Shown here: one piece after another, positions 8,422 through 16,388 of the stretch
How the letters are laid out: every line of letters starts with the position of its first letter
How positions within the stretch are numbered: the stretch's first letter is position 1
DNA from: Alphaproteobacteria bacterium
Lineage (GTDB): Bacteria > Pseudomonadota > Alphaproteobacteria > Caulobacterales > Aquidulcibacteraceae
Assembly: GCA_026400735.1 (NCBI GenBank)
Contig: JAPLOL010000084.1
Coordinates: forward strand, 1 to 36,653
Length of the DNA stretch: 36,653 nt
Reading direction: 5' to 3'
Position numbers and translations under genes: made by a program
Notes under the pieces: generated by a model
What the model was told of the DNA's origin: nothing
Databases searched by the model: none
Seen by the model: only the letters and a program-made list of their open reading frames with translations

Positions 8422-9449
8422 TGTTTGGCGTTGAGCTCTCGATGATCTGGGCGGTGCTGATCGCCGTCGCAGTGTTTCTCTATGTGGCGCTTGATGGCTT
8501 TGACCTCGGCGTTGGCATTCTTTTCCCGTTCGCGAAGGACGGACGCGAACGCGATCAGATGCAGGCGGCGATCGCGCCGGTGTGGGACGGCAACGAGACG
8601 TGGCTTGTCCTTGGCGGCGGCGGATTATTTGCGGCGTTTCCGAAGGCGTACGGCGCTTTGATGCCAGCTTTGTATTTGCCGATCTTTCTGATGCTGCTGG
8701 CGCTGATCTTTCGCGGTGTCGCGTTTGAGTTTCGCCATCATGGGCGAGAGCGCGGCAAGAGGTGGTGGACGGTTGCGTTCTCCGGCGGCTCGATCGTTGC
8801 GGCGATTGCGCAAGGCTTGGTGCTGGGTGGGTTCATTCAGGGCGTTGCGATCGAGGGCGGCGTGTTCGTTGGCGGGCCGTTTGATTGGTTGACGCCGTTC
8901 TCGTTGCTGGTCGCGGCTTCGCTTGTGGCTGGTTATGCGCTGCTCGGTGCGGCTTGGATTGTTTTCAAAACCGAAGGCGAGCTCGCGGAGCGGGCGCGGC
9001 GGTGGGTGAAGCAGCTGGCTTTGCTGACTGGTTTGGCGATGGGCGCCGTCAGCTTGGCGACGCTTGGTGTTGATCCGCGCGTGACTGAGCGCTGGGGGCT
9101 GACCATGACGAGCGTTGATTGGCCGGTGTTCATCAAGCTTGCGCCGTTGCCGGTGTTGGCGGGCGTGATCCTGTTCCTGATGTGGCGCGGGATTGAGGAG
9201 CGGAAGTTTCTGCGGCCGTATCTCTATGCGGTTTGCTTGTTCTTGATTGGCTATGTCGGGCTCGCGGTTTCGCTTTGGCCGTTCATCGTGCCGTTCGCGA
9301 TGACGCCGGCACAAGCCGCTTCGGCTGACAACGCGTTGGAGCTGATGCTCTATGGCGCGCTGGTGATGCTGCCGATCATTCTCGCTTACACGGCCTATGT
9401 GTATTGGCTCTTCCGCGCCAAGGTGAGCGACGATGCCGCGTATCATTGA
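8421..9449 (+). CDS. cydB: Cytochrome bd-type quinol oxidase subunit II
   Basis: Structural partner of subunit I, a polytopic membrane protein of 342 residues. The N-terminus contains the family pattern A-L-D-G-F-D-L-G-V-G and the W-D-G-N-E-T-W-L motif. GAGGAGG at 8406-8412 is well spaced for the ATG at 8421, which shares a base with the cydA stop; a GTG at 8418 is a less likely start. Its 3' end overlaps the small DUF2474 gene by 17 bases, so all three genes should be one transcript. Confidence 0.93.
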   Translation: MFGVELSMIWAVLIAVAVFLYVALDGFDLGVGILFPFAKDGRERDQMQAAIAPVWDGNETWLVLGGGGLFAAFPKAYGALMPALYLPIFLMLLALIFRGVAFEFRHHGRERGKRWWTVAFSGGSIVAAIAQGLVLGGFIQGVAIEGGVFVGGPFDWLTPFSLLVAASLVAGYALLGAAWIVFKTEGELAERARRWVKQLALLTGLAMGAVSLATLGVDPRVTERWGLTMTSVDWPVFIKLAPLPVLAGVILFLMWRGIEERKFLRPYLYAVCLFLIGYVGLAVSLWPFIVPFAMTPAQAASADNALELMLYGALVMLPIILAYTAYVYWLFRAKVSDDAAYH

Positions 9450-9579
9450 AGGCCCGCCTGAAGAAGGCGAACAATTGCGGCCGCTGGGCAAGCGTTTGCT
9501 GTGGTTCGTTGCGCTTTGGTTTGGCGGGCTGATCATGGTCGCTGCCGTTGCGTATGCCTTGCGAGCGCTGATCCTCTAG
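9433..9579 (+). CDS. DUF2474 small membrane peptide of the bd oxidase operon
   Basis: A 48-residue frame starting at ATG 9433 inside the end of cydB. The N-terminal half is acidic and polar ([14 protein letters not shown]). It is followed by one membrane helix ([21 protein letters not shown]) and a final Arg-Ala-Leu-Ile-Leu. The W-F...L-W-F-G-G spacing matches DUF2474, a short family found directly after cioAB. By analogy with CydX it probably stabilises the oxidase; that is inference. The stop shares the four bases CTAG with the stop of the convergent phhB. Confidence 0.83.
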   Translation: MPRIIEGPPEEGEQLRPLGKRLLWFVALWFGGLIMVAAVAYALRALIL

Positions 9580-9881
9580 TTCAACGCAGTTACGACGCGG
9601 AACGTCTCATCCATGAAGTGCGCGAGCGCCACGTCCTTGTCGCTGACGCCACCGGCGTCGTGGGTGGTGAGGGTGACTTCGACGCGGTTGTAGACGTTGA
9701 ACCATTCGGGGTGATGGTCGTTGCGTTCGGCGTAGAGCGCGACGCGCGTCATGAAGCCGAAGGCGGCGTTGAAATCTTTGAACTTGAATTCCTTCTCGAT
9801 GGCGTCGCGACCTTCGTCTCGCGCGCGCCAGCCTTCGAGGCGAGAGAGGGCGGTTTGAGCGCCGATTTTTGTCGTTGGCAT
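9576..9881 (-). CDS. phhB: Pterin-4-alpha-carbinolamine dehydratase
   Basis: Dehydrates 4a-hydroxytetrahydrobiopterin, recycling the pterin cofactor of aromatic hydroxylases. The protein is 101 residues, the usual length for the family, and carries the active-site motif [14 protein letters not shown]. The start at 9881 follows AAGGAG at good spacing; a longer in-frame ATG at 9992 adds only low-complexity residues. No phenylalanine hydroxylase gene is in the window, so it may serve another pterin role. It converges on the DUF2474 gene with overlapping stop codons. Confidence 0.9.
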   Translation of the reverse strand: MPTTKIGAQTALSRLEGWRARDEGRDAIEKEFKFKDFNAAFGFMTRVALYAERNDHHPEWFNVYNRVEVTLTTHDAGGVSDKDVALAHFMDETFRVVTALN

Positions 9882-9968
9882 GCGGGTGCTCCTTCGCACT
9901 CTCAAATAGAGCGCGAATGGGTCTTTAGACAGGGCGCCCAGACGTCCGCCTACGCGCTGGCGCGCTTC

Positions 9969-10018
9969 GGCGAGACCGCCATGGCTTGTCACGCCGAAGC
10001 AGCGCAGCTGCGAAGGCG
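9969..10018. repeat. Two short hairpins upstream of phhB
   Basis: GGCG-AGAC-CGCC (9969-9980) forms a four-base stem. A nested hairpin at 9992-10018 pairs CGCC with GGCG, then GAA/GAA as an internal loop, then GCAGC with GCTGC around a GCA loop. Both lie in the gene-free stretch that precedes phhB on the minus strand. Confidence 0.5.
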
Positions 10019-10025
10019 GGAGGGT

Positions 10026-10089
10026 GGGAACGCAGAGACGTTCGCGTGGATAGTGGGATTGAGTGAGACGCGTACGTCTCCGCGTTCCC
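10026..10089. repeat. Long imperfect inverted repeat (21-base arms)
   Basis: The left arm 10026-10046 (starting GGGAACGC) and the right arm 10069-10089 (ending GCGTTCCC) are reverse complements at 19 of 21 positions around a 22-base loop. No coding frame covers it convincingly. It may be a dispersed palindromic element of this genome or a structured leader of phhB; a genome-wide count would decide. Confidence 0.7.
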
Positions 10090-10387
10090 GCGATCGGTTT
10101 TTCACTAGCATCCGGGCCGGCGGACCTCTTCGATCCGTGATCCTTCAGCCAACGGCGAGTACGAGCTTCCAGTCTCGCAGGCCTGACGGTTTCATCCCCG
10201 CCAGCAAACCTCGCAACAATCGCGTTCCGCTTCGCTAGTCGGGCTGGAATTCCGGTAGCCCCTCCGTGATGCGGAACGGGGGAAGTGTCTCATGGCTTGG
10301 GGGCTGTAGGATTGATTGGCGCGTATCCAACAAAGTTGGAGGACGCCGCTCTGCGGCGCGGCTGACGCGTCCGCTTGAATGCCCAGG
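10090..10387. other. Gene-free interval with two small hairpins
   Basis: This stretch between the APC permease and phhB has no frame with convincing protein character. The translations available are Arg-rich and low in complexity. Two perfect hairpins stand side by side: TCCAAC-AAA-GTTGGA (10326-10340) and CGCCGC-TCT-GCGGCG (10344-10358). Nothing else recognised. Confidence 0.5.
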
Positions 10388-10410
10388 AAAAAAGCGCGGC
10401 GGAGCCGCGC
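10388..10410 (-). terminator. Intrinsic terminator, minus strand (second of two)
   Basis: Read on the minus strand, GCGCGGC-TCC-GCCGCGC (a perfect seven-base stem) is followed directly by six T residues. It lies about 65 bases beyond the first terminator after the permease, so it would act as a back-up or end a short separate RNA. Confidence 0.7.
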
Positions 10411-10465
10411 GCTCTGACCTGCTAAGGGCGAAGTGAATGCGCCGGATAGATTGAGCTTTATCGCC

Positions 10466-10499
10466 CAAACAAAAACGCCGCCGTCTTTCGACGGCGGCG
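10466..10499 (-). terminator. Intrinsic terminator of the APC permease gene
   Basis: On the minus strand a perfect ten-base stem (10476-10485 with 10490-10499) closes a GAAA tetraloop and is followed by GTTTTTGTTTG-type sequence. It begins about 20 bases after the permease stop codon. This is the clearest terminator in the window. Confidence 0.88.
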
Positions 10500-10520
10500 C
10501 TGTTGTAGCGATTGGATCGC

Positions 10521-12140
10521 CTATTGGTTCGGTTGCGTCGGGTTCGGTTGCTCGTGGCCGGTCACGAGAATGCCGCGGCCGAGCTTCGAATTCCACATGC
10601 CGTAGATGAAGTAGATCACCACGCCGATCGCCAAATAGATCAAGAAGAAGTGGCGCGTCTCGAGGTTTGCCATCAGCGACATCAACAGGATGAAGCAAAG
10701 GATGGCGCCGAGGACGGCCACGGTGATCGTTACCGCTAGCGGCATTTTGAAGGGCCGCGTCAGGTTTGGACGCGCGAAGCGCAGGTAGACCACCGTGAGG
10801 CAGATGATGGCGAAGGCCACGAGCGTGCCGACGCTGGTAAGATTCACCAACTGGTCGAGACCCTTGAAACCCGCAAAGTACGCGGCAATCAGGCCAACCA
10901 CCAGTGTGTTGATCCAAGGCGTTTTGAACTTCTTGTGCACGGTGGCGAAGATCGACGGCAGCAAACCGTCGCGCGACATCGTGTAGAAGATGCGGGTCTG
11001 ACCGTAGAGCAGCACGAGCATAACCGAAGAGAGGCCGGCGAACGCGCCGAGCTTCACCACCAGGGCGAACCACGGCAAGCCCATTGCATCGACCGCGTTT
11101 GCGATTGGCGCCGGGACGTTGAGCTCTTGGTATGGCACGATGCCGACAAGCACGGCGCACGTCAGAATATAGAGCACGGTGCAGACAGCGAGCGAACCCA
11201 AGATCCCGATCGGCATGTCGCGAGCGGGATTTTTGGACTCGGCGCCGGCCGTAGAGACCGCTTCAAAACCGATATAGGCGAAGAACACAGCGGCTGCGCC
11301 GCCGATCAAACCGCCTACGCCATATTTTGCGGAGTTGTTTCCGGTGACGACATCGCCGAGCGCGCGCCAGATTTGACCCCACATGCTCATGTCCGAGCCT
11401 TCGGGCGGAGGCGGCTGCTGCGGTGGAATCAGCGGCGACCAAAGCTCAGGCTTCACGTAAGCGGCGCCAATGATGATGAAGGCCAACACGACCGCCACTT
11501 TGATGAAGACGATGACGTTGTTGACGGCAGCCGATTCCGAAACACCAACCACCAAGAGCATCGTCACAGCAATGATGCCGATCAGCGCGGGAAGATTGAT
11601 GATGCCGTTTACGGTTTGCCCGGTCGCGAGATCGACAACTGTCGTGCCCGGTGCGGTGGCGTATTCGCCAGGGATGTTGATGTGGAAGTCGTGCAGCAAG
11701 CTGACGACGTAGCCAGACCAGCCGACCGCGACGGTCGAGGCGGCGAGGCCGTATTCGAGCAGCAGGAGCAGGCCCATGACCCAGGCTACGAACTCGCCCA
11801 TCGATGCATAGGAATAGGAGTACGCGGAACCGGACACCGGGATAGCAGCTGCTAGTTCGGCGTAGGAGAGAGCAACAAGGGCGCAGAGGAAGCCCGTGAT
11901 CACAAACGAGATCATGATGCCGGGACCGGCGAAGTTAGCGGCGGCTTGCCCGGTCAGCACAAAGATGCCGGTGCCGATAATGCAGCCGATGCCGAGGAAG
12001 ACGAGGTTAAGTGGGCCGAGCGTCTTCTTAAGTTCGCCGCCGGCATGCTCGGCGTGCATCTGTTCGACGCTCTTGCGCATGAACAGTCGGCCGAGTGGGG
12101 GCGTAACCTTGCCGCCGCCCGTAGGATTGGTGTTTGCCAC
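10521..12140 (-). CDS. APC superfamily amino acid permease (cationic amino acid transporter type)
   Basis: A 539-residue inner-membrane transporter with about 12-13 hydrophobic segments. The N-terminal domain shows LGPLNLVFLGIGCIIGTGIF, the substrate-binding first helix of the APC fold, and A-Y-S-Y-S-Y-A-S-M-G-E in helix 3. A central G-F-E-A-V-S-T-A-G-A-E-S-K-N-P-A-R-D-M-P motif is typical of the CAT/YfnA group. The start was placed at GTG 12140 because GGGAGGGG lies about eight bases before it; an ATG at 12203 gives a longer, unconvincing N-terminus. A strong terminator follows. The substrate is probably one or more amino acids, not resolvable here. Confidence 0.9.
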   Translation of the reverse strand: MANTNPTGGGKVTPPLGRLFMRKSVEQMHAEHAGGELKKTLGPLNLVFLGIGCIIGTGIFVLTGQAAANFAGPGIMISFVITGFLCALVALSYAELAAAIPVSGSAYSYSYASMGEFVAWVMGLLLLLEYGLAASTVAVGWSGYVVSLLHDFHINIPGEYATAPGTTVVDLATGQTVNGIINLPALIGIIAVTMLLVVGVSESAAVNNVIVFIKVAVVLAFIIIGAAYVKPELWSPLIPPQQPPPPEGSDMSMWGQIWRALGDVVTGNNSAKYGVGGLIGGAAAVFFAYIGFEAVSTAGAESKNPARDMPIGILGSLAVCTVLYILTCAVLVGIVPYQELNVPAPIANAVDAMGLPWFALVVKLGAFAGLSSVMLVLLYGQTRIFYTMSRDGLLPSIFATVHKKFKTPWINTLVVGLIAAYFAGFKGLDQLVNLTSVGTLVAFAIICLTVVYLRFARPNLTRPFKMPLAVTITVAVLGAILCFILLMSLMANLETRHFFLIYLAIGVVIYFIYGMWNSKLGRGILVTGHEQPNPTQPNQ

Positions 12141-12219
12141 GTTCGATCCCCTCCCTGGGTCCGTTGTGGCGGGGAAGCTAACGACGTGGTTAGGGTGCGG
12201 CAAGCGTTACGGGTCGCTT

Positions 12220-13113
12220 TTAGCTCCCGGCGAGAGCTTCCGGCACAGTCCAACCCCGTCTCGCACACGCAGCGAGCACGGTATTGCGCAACAGGCAGGC
12301 AATCGTCATCGGGCCGACGCCGCCGGGAGAGGGACTGACAGCCGAGGCGACTTCTATGGCCTCGGCGAAATGCACGTCGCCGACCAGCTTGGTTTTTCCT
12401 TCGCCCTTTTCTGGCGCGGGCACGCGGTTGGTGCCGACATCGATGACGACGGCGCCAGGACGTACCCAGTCGCCGCGCACCATTTCAGGGCGGCCGACTG
12501 CGGCGACGAGAATGTCAGCGCCCCGGCAGACCATTTTGAGATCGCGTGTTTTCGAATGGGCGATGGTGACGCTGGCGTTTTGCTCGAGGAAGAGCAGCGC
12601 CGCTGGTTTGCCGACGAGAATGGAGCGGCCAATGACGACGACGTTGGCGCCGGTGAGGTCGGGGCGTTCTGTTTTCGCGAGGATCACGCAGCCTACGGGC
12701 GTGCACGGGCGTAGGCCTGGTTTGCCGAGAACGAGTTTGCCGGCGCTGAGTTCGGTTAGGCCGTCGACATCCTTCAGGGGATCGAGTGCGGAAAGCACTG
12801 CGGGTTCGCTGATGTGCTTGGGCAGCGGGAGCTGGACGAGGATGCCGTCGATGTCGGGATCGCGGGAGAGGGTTTCGACGCGAGCGATGAGATCGGCTTG
12901 TGTTGTGTCGGCGGGCAACTTGATTTCGACGCTGCGCATGCCGGCTTCGATGGTCGCCTTGCCTTTGCTCGTTACGTAGACGTGGCTGGCGGGATCGTCG
13001 CCGACGAGGACGACCGCGAGCGCCGGTTGCGCGGGCAGTTGCTTGACCGCTTCGGCGACACTGGCGCGGACGTTTGCCGCAATGGCTTTGCCGTCGATGC
13101 TGCGTCCGGTCAT
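12220..13113 (-). CDS. folD: Bifunctional methylenetetrahydrofolate dehydrogenase / methenyltetrahydrofolate cyclohydrolase
   Basis: Interconverts 5,10-methylene- and 10-formyl-tetrahydrofolate in one-carbon metabolism, in the cytoplasm. 297 residues, the usual length. Visible signatures are [10 protein letters not shown] with the catalytic Lys, [10 protein letters not shown], the Rossmann motif [10 protein letters not shown] and P-G-G-V-G-P-M-T near the end. The start ATG overlaps the stop of the DUF167 gene by four bases (ATGA). With yggT and DUF167 it forms a tightly coupled three-gene unit. Confidence 0.95.
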   Translation of the reverse strand: MTGRSIDGKAIAANVRASVAEAVKQLPAQPALAVVLVGDDPASHVYVTSKGKATIEAGMRSVEIKLPADTTQADLIARVETLSRDPDIDGILVQLPLPKHISEPAVLSALDPLKDVDGLTELSAGKLVLGKPGLRPCTPVGCVILAKTERPDLTGANVVVIGRSILVGKPAALLFLEQNASVTIAHSKTRDLKMVCRGADILVAAVGRPEMVRGDWVRPGAVVIDVGTNRVPAPEKGEGKTKLVGDVHFAEAIEVASAVSPSPGGVGPMTIACLLRNTVLAACARRGWTVPEALAGS

Positions 13114-13397
13114 GGCTTTTCCTCGTAGCGGGCGATGAAGGCGGCGATGTCGGCATCGCTCGCGGTTTCGATCTCTAGCACTTTGAGTCGCGCGGTTTGA
13201 CCACGCGACACGGTGACTTTGCCCTTCGCGACGCCGAACGCTTTGGCGATCAGTGCTTCGAGGGCGCGGTTGGCTTCGTTGTTTTCGGGCGCGGCGCGGA
13301 CCCGGGCCTTGAGGTAGGCGCCGGTTTCATCGCGGGTGCGACCATCGATGCGGTCGGCGCCGCCGGAAGGTGTGAGACGGATGCGGAGGCGGCTCAG
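13110..13397 (-). CDS. DUF167 (YggU-like) protein with apparent CTG start
   Basis: A 95-residue frame ending YEEKP, with the DUF167 core: R-I-R-L-T-P near the start, [15 protein letters not shown] in the middle, then a [10 protein letters not shown] stretch. Upstream in frame there is no ATG, GTG or TTG before a stop codon. The first usable codon is CTG at 13397, which shares CTGA with the yggT stop. The N-terminus from this CTG matches the family length. The 3' end overlaps folD by four bases. Family function is unknown; yggT-yggU pairing is conserved in many bacteria. The start codon is inferred. Confidence 0.82.
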   Translation of the reverse strand: MSRLRIRLTPSGGADRIDGRTRDETGAYLKARVRAAPENNEANRALEALIAKAFGVAKGKVTVSRGQTARLKVLEIETASDADIAAFIARYEEKP

Positions 13398-13720
13398 GCC
13401 AGGAGGCCCCGCGTGCCGAGCAGCACGCCTTCAAGCCAGCCGAGAACGTCGTCGTGGGTTGGGTTGCTGAGGAAATTGATCAACAGCAGCAACACCAGAA
13501 CCGAAAGATCGACACCGGCGATCGGTGGAATGAGGCGACGTAGTGGGCGCAACACCGGATCAGTGATCCGCGCGCAAAATTCCCAGGTCGAGCGGATGAA
13601 CTGGTTGCGGCGATCGACAATGTCGAACGCGTAGAGCCAGGAAATGACCACGTAGACGATCAGAATGAACGAGAAGAGCCCAAGGATCGCGCGGATCAGC
13701 TCGAAGAAGAGATGGATCAT
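13394..13720 (-). CDS. yggT: YggT family integral membrane protein
   Basis: 108 residues, starting MIHLFFELIRAILGLFSFIL. Two hydrophobic regions (about 3-27 and 70-92) flank the family motif D-P-V-L-R-P-L-R-R-L-I-P-P-I-A-G-V-D-L-S. The start at 13720 was chosen because the family begins here; a longer in-frame start would translate through the tRNA gene on its opposite strand. The ribosome site is weak. It is the first gene of a coupled set with DUF167 and folD. YggT proteins are linked in the literature to membrane or division-related functions, without a clear biochemical role. Confidence 0.9.
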   Translation of the reverse strand: MIHLFFELIRAILGLFSFILIVYVVISWLYAFDIVDRRNQFIRSTWEFCARITDPVLRPLRRLIPPIAGVDLSVLVLLLLINFLSNPTHDDVLGWLEGVLLGTRGLLA

Positions 13721-13794
13721 GGAAGCGGGGCATAGCCCGCACCGGGCGGATTCGGCAATGGCTGGGCGGTGTTCCGATACCCGGTCAGGGCCGG

Positions 13795-13823
13795 TTGACG
13801 CTTTGGCGGCTCGCGCCCTATAC
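13795..13823 (+). promoter_or_regulatory. Promoter of tRNA-Ala
   Basis: TTGACG (13795-13800), a 17-base spacer and CTATAC (13818-13823) make a strong sigma-70-type match. The -10 box ends 17 bases before the mature tRNA, as expected for a stable RNA with a short leader. Confidence 0.72.
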
Positions 13824-13840
13824 CGCGCCTCCCACTGGAC

Positions 13841-13916
13841 GGGCCCGTAGCTCAGCTGGGAGAGCGCTGCGTTCGCAATGCAGAGGTCAGGAGTTCGATC
13901 CTCCTCGGGTCCACCA
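13841..13916 (+). tRNA. tRNA-Ala, anticodon CGC
   Basis: A 76-base cloverleaf with an encoded 3' CCA. The acceptor stem GGGCCCG pairs with CGGGTCC and contains the G3:U70 wobble pair that identifies alanine tRNAs. The anticodon loop TTCGCAA places CGC at 13874-13876, reading the GCG codon that is frequent in this GC-rich DNA. The T-loop GTTCGATCC and D-loop AGCTCAGCTGGGAGAGC are standard. A clear promoter lies upstream. Confidence 0.97.
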
Positions 13917-13982
13917 AGGCTGCCGCGCTGGAGGGCGGAGGCGGGCGTTTTTGCTTCGCGCGCAGCTACGGCTCGGTAAACC

Positions 13983-14222
13983 ATGCGCCATGTCTACATT
14001 TTGCAGAGTGTCGCCGACGGCGAGCACTTCTACGTCGGCATGACCGAGGACATCGCGGCTCGCCTCGACAAGCATAATTCTGGCGGCGTGCCTCACACCG
14101 GCAAATTCAAGCCGTGGCGCGTGAAGACCTACGTCACGTTCAGCGATAACGCGCAGGCCGCGGCGTTCGAGAAATACTTGAAGTCGGCTTCAGGCAGAGC
14201 GTTCGCGAAGAAGCGACTCTGA
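13983..14222 (+). CDS. Small GIY-YIG nuclease superfamily protein
   Basis: 79 residues forming little more than the single GIY-YIG domain: V-Y-I-L-Q-S near the start, F-Y-V-G-M-T-E-D-I-A-A-R-L as the YIG half with the conserved Arg, then H-N-S-G-G-V-P-H-T and a W-R-V strand, with a late Glu in F-E-K-Y-L-K. This is the UPF0213/YhbQ-type single-domain layout. The start codon has no obvious ribosome site. It lies 66 bases after tRNA-Ala. Cellular role unknown; a DNA-processing function is only a family-level expectation. Confidence 0.88.
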   Translation: MRHVYILQSVADGEHFYVGMTEDIAARLDKHNSGGVPHTGKFKPWRVKTYVTFSDNAQAAAFEKYLKSASGRAFAKKRL

Positions 14223-14272
14223 TTTCGTCATCCATCAGCTAAGCTCGCCTCAAAACATAAAAGGGGCGGGGC

Positions 14273-15619
14273 GTGATTGGACGGTTTTTGAGCGCGTTTG
14301 CGACGGCTGCCGACGCACCGTTGCGCGAGAGCCAAAGTGAGATCGACGCCGCCTACCGCAAGTATCGCTGGCGCGTGTTGCTGGCGATCACGCTTGGCTA
14401 TGGGCTGATCTACACGTGCCGGCTCGCGATCGGGCTGGTGAAGCCGTCGATGATCGATGACGGCGTGTTCACGCCGGGGCAGTTCGGTCTGATCGGGTCA
14501 GTGTTCTTCTACACGTATGCGCTCGGTAAACTGACGAACGGCTTCCTCGCCGATCACGCCAACATGCGGATGTTCTTGCCGCTTGGCTTTGCAGTGTCGG
14601 CGCTTTGCAATTTTGGGATGGGATTTGCCGACACGCTGCTGATGGCGGCGATCCTGTGGGGCGTGAATGGTTGGTTTCAGGGTTTTGGCGCGCCGGGCAG
14701 CGTTGTGGCGCTGTCGAGCTGGTTCTCGAACAAAGAACGCGGGCGCAACTATGGAATCTGGATCACGTCGCATTCGTTTGGCGAAGGGCTGACATTCTTC
14801 GCGATCGGCTTTGTGGTGGCGCACTATGGCTGGCGCTTCGGCTATTTCGTGCCGGCGGCGATCGGCTTGGCGACGGCGGTGATGATGTACGCGCTGATGC
14901 GCGACCGGCCGCGCACGATGGGGCTGCCGGCGGTTGCGGACTGGAAGAACGATCACGTCGCCGAGAGCGATGAGAACAAATCCAAAGGCCGTTTGGCGCT
15001 GCAGTTTTCGGTGCTGAGCTATCCGACAATTTGGATTCTGGGTTTGGCGAGCGCTGCGAACTACGTGACGCGCTACGCGATCAATTCGTGGGGGCCGCTG
15101 TATCTGCAAGAAGCACGTGGGTTCGATGAAATCGCATCCGGGACGATGCTGATGATCTCGACGCTGGCGGGGATCGTTGGCTCAGTTGGCTATGGCTGGA
15201 TAAGCGACAAATGGTTTGGCGCGCGGCGGCCGCCGGCGAATTTGATCTTCGGTGTGTGCGAGATCATCGGCTTGGTGCTGATCTTCTTTGGGCCTGCGAA
15301 TACGCCGACACTGATCGCGGGCATGATCTTCTTTGGGCTAGGGCTCGCTGGCCTGGTCGCTTCGCTCGGCGGATTGTTCGCGGTCGATATTTGTCCGAAA
15401 CGCGCGACGGGCGCGGCGATGGGTGTGATCGGAATTTTCTCGTATCTTGGCGCCGCGCTGCAGGAGAACATCTCGGGCGATCTGCTTCAAACGCACTCAC
15501 ACATGGTCGGTGCGGATCGCGTGTACGACTTCGAGCCGGCCATTTGGTTCTGGCTCGGCTCGTCGGTCGTGTCGTTGTTGTTGGCGGCCACGTTGTGGCG
15601 CGCGAAGTTGCGCGACTAG
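14273..15619 (+). CDS. MFS transporter of the organophosphate:phosphate antiporter type (GlpT/UhpT-like)
   Basis: 448 residues with about 12 membrane helices. The first helix holds L-G-Y-G-L-I-Y-T-C-R, placing Arg50 where GlpT has one of its two phosphate-binding arginines, and Arg267 in Y-V-T-R-Y-A-I-N-S-W-G-P-L-Y matches the second. Y-A-L-G-K-L-T-N-G-F-L-A-D and W-F-S-N-K-E-R-G are MFS/OPA motifs. Translation begins at GTG 14273 after AAGGGGCGGGG. The substrate is expected to be a phosphorylated compound such as glycerol-3-phosphate, but no matching catabolic gene is adjacent. Its stop shares CTAG with the convergent gene. Confidence 0.87.
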   Translation: MIGRFLSAFATAADAPLRESQSEIDAAYRKYRWRVLLAITLGYGLIYTCRLAIGLVKPSMIDDGVFTPGQFGLIGSVFFYTYALGKLTNGFLADHANMRMFLPLGFAVSALCNFGMGFADTLLMAAILWGVNGWFQGFGAPGSVVALSSWFSNKERGRNYGIWITSHSFGEGLTFFAIGFVVAHYGWRFGYFVPAAIGLATAVMMYALMRDRPRTMGLPAVADWKNDHVAESDENKSKGRLALQFSVLSYPTIWILGLASAANYVTRYAINSWGPLYLQEARGFDEIASGTMLMISTLAGIVGSVGYGWISDKWFGARRPPANLIFGVCEIIGLVLIFFGPANTPTLIAGMIFFGLGLAGLVASLGGLFAVDICPKRATGAAMGVIGIFSYLGAALQENISGDLLQTHSHMVGADRVYDFEPAIWFWLGSSVVSLLLAATLWRAKLRD

Positions 15620-16098
15620 CTCAGAGGAACGTCGGCAACCTTGTCCTTGTAGTCTTTCTTCGGATCGCCTCCGAGAAGCATCTTCACGCCGGCAAAGATG
15701 TTGTTCTCGTTCAGCCAGATATGCGCGTGCTGAACGTCGAAGCGGATGAGCTGAATCTTCGGATCATCTTTGCCTTCGAACCAAGCCGCGACGAAGGGAT
15801 TCCAGAGGCGTTCGATCGTGGCGCGATCGGTGGAAAGCGAGAGGTCGCCGGTGACCCCGGCGAAGAGATCGTGACCTTTTGAGGCAAAGTAGGCTTCGCC
15901 GGGCGCGCCTGCGCCGATGGCCTTTGCAAGATCGGTTTCTTTTGAGGTGAAGAACCACACTGGGCCGCTCTCCCTGTCGCCATCGAGTTGCGCCGTCATC
16001 GGCTGCGCTTCGCCTGAGCCCTCGACGCCGAGCATGATCGTCATGTCGGATTTTAGGTGCTTCCAGAACTTGGCTTTGATTTCGCTCTCGCTTGGCAT
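15616..16098 (-). CDS. Pyridoxamine 5'-phosphate oxidase-like stress protein
   Basis: 160 residues of the split-barrel flavin-binding fold, similar to general stress protein 26. The core includes M-T-A-Q-L, a W-F-F-T-S-K strand and F-A-S-K-G-H-D-L-F-A-G-V-T-G-D-L-S-L, followed by L-W-N-P-F-V-A-A-W-F, which is typical of this subgroup. AAAGGGA lies six bases before the ATG. It converges on the OPA transporter with a four-base stop overlap. It binds FMN or a related flavin by family; substrate unknown. Confidence 0.83.
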   Translation of the reverse strand: MPSESEIKAKFWKHLKSDMTIMLGVEGSGEAQPMTAQLDGDRESGPVWFFTSKETDLAKAIGAGAPGEAYFASKGHDLFAGVTGDLSLSTDRATIERLWNPFVAAWFEGKDDPKIQLIRFDVQHAHIWLNENNIFAGVKMLLGGDPKKDYKDKVADVPLS

Positions 16099-16152
16099 GT
16101 TCGCGTCCCTTTTGTTTGTGGGAAGCGAACGGCGCTTGGCGCCTGCGAGTTC

Positions 16153-16311
16153 CTAGGCGCCCTGCGGGTCAGCGAAAAAGATGCGGGTATGCAGAAGTTC
16201 GCTAGTATCGCGCGCGGGATCGTAGGGTCGCCACGTGACGCCGTCTTCGGACACTTCGTGCTGTGCGATTTCGGCGTCGCATGTGGTGGTGATGTCGGTG
16301 CAATCAAACAT
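16153..16311 (-). CDS. Hypothetical small protein, 52 residues
   Basis: A frame starting at ATG 16311 encodes an acidic peptide with V-S-E-D-G-V-T-W-R-P-Y-D-P, which has ordinary protein character. The longer frame that runs upstream on this strand is Arg/Ser/Pro-rich and looks spurious, so only the terminal part was kept. No clear ribosome site precedes the ATG. No family recognised. It lies between the stress-protein gene and the divergent small lipoprotein. Confidence 0.38.
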   Translation of the reverse strand: MFDCTDITTTCDAEIAQHEVSEDGVTWRPYDPARDTSELLHTRIFFADPQGA

Positions 16312-16388
16312 GGCGAAGGGAAACGGCCACGCTAAGGTGAGGTTCCCGCACCGGAGCGGCGCAGGACTATGACGTTGAGGCATATACG

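Noticed and set aside
10192-10520. Coding frames in the interval before the permease terminator
   Set aside because: Composition is low in complexity and the stretch is full of hairpins and terminators; no ribosome site supports a gene.
13721-13984. N-terminal extension of yggT on the minus strand
   Set aside because: It translates the opposite strand of tRNA-Ala, a classic false peptide, and yggT family proteins begin at 13720.
13841-14222. tRNA-Ala with the GIY-YIG gene as an integration site of a mobile element
   Set aside because: No integrase, no repeat of the tRNA 3' end downstream, and the following genes look native.
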